DNA from: Pseudomonas sp. R5(2019)
Lineage (GTDB): Bacteria > Pseudomonadota > Gammaproteobacteria > Pseudomonadales > Pseudomonadaceae
Reading direction: 5' to 3'
Length of the DNA: 64,000 nt
Assembly (NCBI RefSeq): GCF_009905435.1
Contig: NZ_JAAAMT010000006.1
Span: 1 to 64,000, forward strand
Shown: positions 59,158 through 64,000 of the stretch, in pieces
Position numbering within the stretch: position 1 is the first letter of the stretch
Layout of the letters: each line of letters opens with the position of its first letter
Program-made: the position numbers and the translations under genes
Notes under the pieces: generated by a model
The model's database searches: none
Seen by the model: the letters and a program-made list of their open reading frames with translations, nothing else
What the model was told of the DNA's origin: nothing

Positions 59158-61578
59158 TCAGAACAGCACCTTGGCCACATCCGCAAAGCGCCTGGCGAAG
59201 TGCACCGTGATGCCTTCCTTCAAGTAATCCGGCAGTTCTTCGAAGTTGCCGCGGTTGGCCTCTGGCAAAATCAGTTCGAAAATCTTCTGCCGCCGCGCTG
59301 CAATGACCTTCTCGCGCACGCCACCAATGGGCAGCACATGCCCGGTCAGGGTCAATTCGCCGGTCATGGCCACGCCTTTTTTCGGCTCCTGGTCGCGTGC
59401 CAGCGAGAGCAGGGCGCTGGCCATGGTCACGCCGGCGCTAGGGCCATCCTTGGGCGTCGCGCCTTCGGGCACATGCAGGTGCACGAAAGCTTCGTCGAAG
59501 AATTTCGGGTCTGCGCCAAACTGCCTGAGGTGAGAGCTGACGTAACTGTGAGCGATCTCTGCCGATTCCTTCATGACATCGCCCAGTTGGCCGGTCAGCT
59601 TGAAGCCGCGGTTGTGGGTGTGGATGCGCGTGGCCTCGATCGGCAGCGTTGCACCGCCCATGCTGGTCCAGGCAAGGCCGGTGATAACGCCTTTGCCGGA
59701 CAGCACTTGCTCACTGCGGAACACCGCCATGCCAAGGGACTCTTCAAGATCCTTGGGCCCGATCCTGATCTTGGCGTCGGGGTTGTCGAGCAGTTTCACT
59801 ACAGCCTTGCGTACCAATTTGCCCAGCTGCTTTTCCAGCTGCCGCACGCCGGCCTCGCGGGCATAGCCTTCGATGACCGCGCGCAGGGCGGAATCGCTGA
59901 TGCTCAGGTGGGTCTTGGCGACGCCGGCCTTGTTCAGCTGCTTGGGCCACAGGTGGCGTTTGGCGATGGCGAGTTTTTCTTCGGTGATATAGCCCGACAG
60001 GCGAATCACTTCCATCCGGTCCAGCAAGGGGCCGGGTATTGAATCCAGTGTGTTGGCGGTGCATACGAACAGCACCTTGGACAGGTCCAGGCGCAGGTCC
60101 AGATAATGGTCCAGGAAGTCGACGTTCTGTTCCGGGTCCAGGGTTTCGAGCAGTGCCGAGGCCGGGTCGCCCTGGTAGCTCTGGCCCATCTTGTCGATTT
60201 CGTCGAGCATGATGACCGGGTTCATCACCTCCACGTCTTTGAGGGCCTGCACCAGCTTGCCCGGCTGGGCACCGATGTAGGTGCGGCGGTGGCCCTTGAT
60301 CTCGGCTTCGTCACGCATGCCGCCGACGCTGAAGCGATAGAACGGCCGCCCCAGGGATTCAGCGATGGACTTGCCGACGCTGGTCTTGCCCACGCCGGGC
60401 GGGCCGACCAGCAACACAATGGAGCCGCTGATCTCGCCCTTGTAGGCGCCCACGGCGAGGAACTCAAGGATGCGGCTCTTGATGTCGTCGAGCCCGGCAT
60501 GGTGCTTGTCGAGCACCTTGCGGGCGTGCTTGAGGTCGAGTTTGTCCTTGCCATAGATGCCCCAGGGCAGCGCCGTGGCCCAGTCCAGGTAGTTGCGGGT
60601 GACAGCGTATTCCGGCGAGCCGGTTTCCAGGATCGACAGCTTGCCCATCTCTTCGTCGATGCGCTTTTTCGCGGCCGGCGACAGGGTTTTGCCTTTCAGG
60701 CGCAGTTCGAATTGCTCGACGTCGGCGCTGCGGTCGTCCTTGGTCAGCCCCAGCTCTTGCTGAATGACTTTCAGTTGTTCCTTGAGGAAGAACTCGCGCT
60801 GATGTTCGCCGATCTGGCGGTTCACCTCGGCGGAAATTTCATTTTGCAAGCGCGCGACTTCGACTTCCTTGCGCAGCATCGGCAAGACTTTTTCCATGCG
60901 CTTGAGCATGGGCACGCAATCGAGCACCTCCTGCAGTTCATTGCCGGTGGCGGAGGTCAGCGCGGCGGCGAAGTCGGTCAGCGGCGACGGGTCGTTGGGG
61001 CTGAAGCGGTTGAGGTAGTTCTTCAGCTCTTCGCTGTACAGCGGGTTGAGCGGCAGCAGCTCCTTGATCGCGTTGATCAGGGCCATGCCATAGGCCTTGA
61101 CCTCATCGGTGGGCTGGGCCGGCTGGTGCGGGTATTCGACTTCCACCAGGTACGGTGGGCGATGGTGCTTGAGCCAGCTGCGGATGCGCACGCGGGTCAG
61201 GCCTTGGGCGACGAACTGCAGTTTGCCGTTCTCGCGGCTGGCGTGATGGACCTTGACCAGGGTGCCATACAGCGGCAGGCGCGAGGTGTCGAAGTGACGA
61301 TGGTCTTCCAGCGGCGTGTCCATGAAGAACAGCGCCAGTGAGTGATGCGGGGCCTTGGTTACCAGGTCGAGGGTTTCGGCCCAGGGCTCTTCGTTGACGA
61401 TGACGGGCAGCACCTGCGCCGGGAAAAACGGCCGGTTATGGATCGGAATGATGTAGACCTTGTCCGGCAGACTGTGGTCAGGCAGCGCCAGGCGGGTCTT
61501 TGAGTCGCTGGCTTGATCGAGAGGTTCTGATTCGCTGTGTTCGTCGGGGTGGTCTGTTCGGGCTTGCTGGTCGCTCAT
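59158..61578 (-). CDS. second-type Lon ATP-dependent protease (AsrA-like)
   Basis: Cytoplasmic AAA+ serine protease for damaged and regulatory proteins. It is 806 aa from the ATG at 61578 behind AGGTG. The N-terminal substrate domain covers about 1-300, starting with a Ser/Asp-rich 40 residues. Walker A is VGPPGVGKTS and Walker B VIMLDEIDKMG. The Ser-Lys dyad is S714 in PKDGPSAGV and K757 in GGVREKV. By context beside the chagasin gene it matches PA0779 (AsrA) of P. aeruginosa rather than the clpX-linked Lon (recalled). Confidence 0.88.
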   Translation of the reverse strand: MSDQQARTDHPDEHSESEPLDQASDSKTRLALPDHSLPDKVYIIPIHNRPFFPAQVLPVIVNEEPWAETLDLVTKAPHHSLALFFMDTPLEDHRHFDTSRLPLYGTLVKVHHASRENGKLQFVAQGLTRVRIRSWLKHHRPPYLVEVEYPHQPAQPTDEVKAYGMALINAIKELLPLNPLYSEELKNYLNRFSPNDPSPLTDFAAALTSATGNELQEVLDCVPMLKRMEKVLPMLRKEVEVARLQNEISAEVNRQIGEHQREFFLKEQLKVIQQELGLTKDDRSADVEQFELRLKGKTLSPAAKKRIDEEMGKLSILETGSPEYAVTRNYLDWATALPWGIYGKDKLDLKHARKVLDKHHAGLDDIKSRILEFLAVGAYKGEISGSIVLLVGPPGVGKTSVGKSIAESLGRPFYRFSVGGMRDEAEIKGHRRTYIGAQPGKLVQALKDVEVMNPVIMLDEIDKMGQSYQGDPASALLETLDPEQNVDFLDHYLDLRLDLSKVLFVCTANTLDSIPGPLLDRMEVIRLSGYITEEKLAIAKRHLWPKQLNKAGVAKTHLSISDSALRAVIEGYAREAGVRQLEKQLGKLVRKAVVKLLDNPDAKIRIGPKDLEESLGMAVFRSEQVLSGKGVITGLAWTSMGGATLPIEATRIHTHNRGFKLTGQLGDVMKESAEIAHSYVSSHLRQFGADPKFFDEAFVHLHVPEGATPKDGPSAGVTMASALLSLARDQEPKKGVAMTGELTLTGHVLPIGGVREKVIAARRQKIFELILPEANRGNFEELPDYLKEGITVHFARRFADVAKVLF

Positions 61579-61651
61579 GGGGCACCTGCGCAAATGACTA
61601 TGGAGCTTAGATGGGGCAACCTGGCACTGGTTTCAATGGAAGCGTGGGCAC

Positions 61652-61689
61652 AAAAAAGGCGGCTGCCCGTAAAGGTAGCCGCCTTTTTT
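61652..61689. terminator. bidirectional rho-independent terminator
   Basis: AAAAAA-GGCGGCT, loop, AGCCGCC-TTTTTT. It reads as a terminator on both strands. It lies downstream of gcd and upstream of lon (both minus strand), so it probably ends the gcd transcript. Confidence 0.85.
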
Positions 61690-61710
61690 GTTACTTGAAG
61701 GGCTCAAAAA

Positions 61711-61786
61711 GCTTCGCGGATAAATCCGCTCCCACATAAAAGCGACGCGATCGGTGCATTGTGTGGGAGCGGATTTATCCGCGAAT
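61711..61786. repeat. REP pair between lon and gcd
   Basis: Outward-facing arms with CGCGGATAAATCCGCTC on the left and GAGCGGATTTATCCGCG on the right, around a loop of about 33 bases that includes AAAAGCGACGCGATCG. It ends just after the gcd stop. Confidence 0.8.
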
Positions 61787-61799
61787 TGACCCGCCGCGT

Positions 61800-64000
61800 T
61801 TAAGGCAGTTTATAGGCGATCACATAGTCACCCATCTTGGTCCCCAGCGAGCCATGGCCGCCGGCAGTGACCAGCACGTATTGCTTGCCGTCCTTGCCGG
61901 TGTAGGTCATCGGCGTGGATTGACCACCCGCCGGCAGGCGCCAGGCGCCCAGTTCCTTGCCGTTTTTCACGTCGTAGGCACGCAGGTATTGGTCCAGGGT
62001 GCCGCTCAGGAAGCCGACGCCGCCTGCGGTGACGATCGAACCACCCATGCTCGGCACGCCCAGTGGCACGCCGATCGGCAGCGGCGAGCTGTCGCGGGTG
62101 GTGCCGTTCTTGCGTTTCCATACCACTTTACCGCTGGTCAGGTCGATCGCGGCGACATAGCCCCAGGCCGGGGCCTGGCACGGTACACCGATCGGCGACA
62201 TCAACGGGTGCATGATCACCGCGTAAGGCGCCCCCGTGTTCGGCTGTACGCCGCTGGTTTCGCTCTCGCGCTTGCTGCCTTCAGCAACGTCGGCGCGTTT
62301 CACCATCTTCGACACGAACGCCATGTAGTTCGGGGTGGTGAACAGCAGTTGGCGAACCGGATCGACCGATACGCTGCCCCAGTTGAAGACGCCCACGTTG
62401 CCCGGATAGACAATGCTGCCCTGCTCCGATGGGGGGGTGTACTGGCCTTCGTAGCGCAGCGAGCGGAACTGGATGCGGCAGAGCATCTGGTCGAACGGCG
62501 TAACGCCCCACATGGATTGCTCGGTCAGGTCCGGGCCCAGCAGGTTCAGGTCCGAGCGGGCCTGGGTCGGTGCGGTGTGGTCGCCTGGCACGGCACCGGA
62601 CGGTGCCGGGATTTCGCGGATCGGGATGATCGGCGTGCCATCGCGACGGTCCAGCACGTACAGGCTGCCTTGCTTGGTCGGGGCGATCAGTGCCGGTTTC
62701 ACGCCCTCTGCGGTTTTCATGTCCAGCAGGGTCGGTTGGCTGCCGACGTCCATGTCCCACAGGTCATGGTGAGTGAACTGGTAGTTCCAGCGTACCTTGC
62801 CCGACTCCAGGTCCAGCGCAACCAGGCCGGCGCTGAATTTCTCGGATTCCGGGGTACGGCCGCCGCCCCATTGATCAGGGGTCTGGTTGCCCAGTGGCAG
62901 GTAAACCATGCCCAACTTCTCGTCGACGCTGGCCAGCGACCACATGTTCGGCGAGTTGCGGGTGTAAAGCTGGCCATCCTGCAGCGGTTCGGTGGCCTCC
63001 GGGTTGCCGGCGTCCCAGTTCCAGACCAGGTGACCGTCGTGCACGTCGAACGCGCGAATCACGCCGGAAGGCTCGTTGATCGACTCGTTGTCGGTCACGT
63101 GGCCGCCCAGGATGACCAGGTTACGGGTGATGGCCGCCGGCGAGGTGGAGTAGTAACCACCGGCGGTGAACGGGCCGATGCCGTGGGTCAGGTCAACCAC
63201 GCCCTGGTTGCCGAAGCTTTCGCAGACCTTGCCGGTGTCGGCGTTCAAGGCGATCAGGCGCGCATCGGCGGTAGGCAGGAACAGACGGCGCGGGCATGCG
63301 GCAGCTACAGCCTTGCCAGCCTCACTCAAGGCTGCCAGGGTGCTGATGGCGCTGCTGTTGGCGTAGCTGTTTTCGTCGTAGTAGGAGACGCCGCGGCAGG
63401 TCATGTGGGCGAAGCCCTTGAAACCCACCGGGCTCTTGATCTGCGGGTCGAAACGCCAGATTTCCTTGCCGGTGTCCGGGTCCAGGGCCAGCACTTTGCT
63501 GTGCGCGGTGCAGGCATACAGCATGCCGTTGACCTTCAGCGGCGTGTTCTGGTTGGTCAGCTCAACCGGGTCATCGGCGGTCGGCAGGTCGCCGGTGCGG
63601 ATGCGCCAGGCTTCCTGCAGGTTCTTGGCGTTGTCCGGGGTGATTTGCGTGAGCGGCGAGTAGCGGTCACCGAACTCGGTGCGGCCGTAAGCCTGCCATT
63701 CGCCCTCGGGCATGGCCGGGGCCGTGCTTGGCATGTCGGCGCTGTCGCGGTCGAACTGGCCATGGATTTCACCGGGATTGGTGAATAGGCTGGCGACGGC
63801 GGTGGCGCCGGCCAGGACCACGGCCACGCTCAGGGCGCCGGTTGCCAGCGGGGCAGGGGCGTTGCGCTGCAGCGGGCGGCGGAACCAGGGCAGCAGCAAC
63901 ACCACGCCCAGGGCGAACCACAGCGACAGGCGCGGCACCAGTTGCCACCAGTCCAGGCCCACTTCCAGCAAGGCCCAGACGGTGCTGGCGAACAGCGTGA
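61800..64000 (-). CDS. gcd: PQQ-dependent membrane glucose dehydrogenase (5' end outside the window)
   Basis: Oxidises glucose to gluconate in the periplasm with quinone as acceptor. The frame is open to position 64000, where it reads TLFASTVWALLEVGLDWW, so the N-terminal membrane part and start are missing; a TTG at 63971 is not the real start. About 733 of roughly 800 residues are seen. The last helices (about 63800-63930) precede the beta-propeller domain with SPLTQITPDNAKNLQEAWRI, WRFDPQIKSPVGFKG, THGIGPFTAGGYYSTSPAA and the C-terminus LVTAGGHGSLGTKMGDYV. It uses the PQQ cofactor. Confidence 0.93.
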   Translation of the reverse strand, partial: TLFASTVWALLEVGLDWWQLVPRLSLWFALGVVLLLPWFRRPLQRNAPAPLATGALSVAVVLAGATAVASLFTNPGEIHGQFDRDSADMPSTAPAMPEGEWQAYGRTEFGDRYSPLTQITPDNAKNLQEAWRIRTGDLPTADDPVELTNQNTPLKVNGMLYACTAHSKVLALDPDTGKEIWRFDPQIKSPVGFKGFAHMTCRGVSYYDENSYANSSAISTLAALSEAGKAVAAACPRRLFLPTADARLIALNADTGKVCESFGNQGVVDLTHGIGPFTAGGYYSTSPAAITRNLVILGGHVTDNESINEPSGVIRAFDVHDGHLVWNWDAGNPEATEPLQDGQLYTRNSPNMWSLASVDEKLGMVYLPLGNQTPDQWGGGRTPESEKFSAGLVALDLESGKVRWNYQFTHHDLWDMDVGSQPTLLDMKTAEGVKPALIAPTKQGSLYVLDRRDGTPIIPIREIPAPSGAVPGDHTAPTQARSDLNLLGPDLTEQSMWGVTPFDQMLCRIQFRSLRYEGQYTPPSEQGSIVYPGNVGVFNWGSVSVDPVRQLLFTTPNYMAFVSKMVKRADVAEGSKRESETSGVQPNTGAPYAVIMHPLMSPIGVPCQAPAWGYVAAIDLTSGKVVWKRKNGTTRDSSPLPIGVPLGVPSMGGSIVTAGGVGFLSGTLDQYLRAYDVKNGKELGAWRLPAGGQSTPMTYTGKDGKQYVLVTAGGHGSLGTKMGDYVIAYKLP

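Noticed and set aside
61761..63788. 675-codon open frame antisense to gcd
   Set aside because: Shadow of the glucose dehydrogenase frame.

Overview
The window is a high-GC Pseudomonas chromosome segment, most like the P. fluorescens/P. putida side of the genus. The evidence is a complete wsp chemosensory operon, Pseudomonas-type REP/REPIN palindromes in many intergenic gaps, a membrane glucose dehydrogenase, an OprD porin, and core genes in familiar Pseudomonas order. No insertion sequence, phage, CRISPR array, rRNA or tRNA gene was seen.

Layout. 1-5.7 kb (minus strand): a ydcSTUVW-type operon, a polyamine-class ABC importer plus gamma-aminobutyraldehyde dehydrogenase. 5.9-6.6 kb: a YebE/TerB-like membrane protein, followed by a large nested palindrome. 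7.0-15.5 kb: wspABCDEFR, the surface-sensing pathway that drives the diguanylate cyclase WspR. 15.7-18.4 kb: prfB (with its programmed +1 frameshift) and lysS. 18.5-22.3 kb: a poorly described run of a TetR regulator, a lipoprotein, a QEGLA/HExxxH tyrosine-carboxypeptidase-like protein, a lipoprotein alpha/beta hydrolase and a small membrane protein. 22.4-27.5 kb: the 3' scrap of an OmpA-family gene, a small conserved protein, ppc, adk and tsaB. 27.7-31.3 kb: small conserved proteins, a DUF72 protein, an extensin-like protein, a repeat-containing hypothetical protein and rsmJ. 31.2-36.2 kb: a TetR repressor divergent from a MexJK-like RND pump, with a perfect candidate operator between them. 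36.4-40.5 kb: DUF4197 protein, YbaY lipoprotein, plsB and a cold-shock protein. 40.6-46.7 kb: lepA, lepB, a truncated DUF4845 gene, rnc, era, recO and pdxJ. 46.8-56.6 kb: a metal-resistance block (czcRS divergent from czcCBA, then an OprD porin and a PtrA-like small periplasmic protein). 56.7-64.0 kb (minus strand): cmoB, cmoA, a chagasin-like protease inhibitor, a second-type Lon protease and the 3' part of gcd, which runs off the window.

How it works together. Most of the window is housekeeping: translation fidelity and quality control (prfB, lysS, lepA, era, rnc, rsmJ, tsaB, cmoAB), central metabolism (ppc, adk, gcd), lipid synthesis (plsB) and protein export (lepB). Accessory functions are c-di-GMP surface sensing, polyamine uptake, drug efflux and divalent metal efflux. 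The most unusual signals are decay and rearrangement scars: the OmpA remnant, the 5'-truncated DUF4845 gene, the csp-lepA junction without mucD, and a REP element that encodes the C-terminus of the czcS kinase. The richest regulatory signals are the shared 5-4-5 inverted repeat upstream of czcC and the ptrA-like gene, and the mexJK operator. The least understood gene set is the QEGLA protein operon.

Comparisons to gene order in other Pseudomonas are from memory and marked as such. All start sites were chosen by reading.
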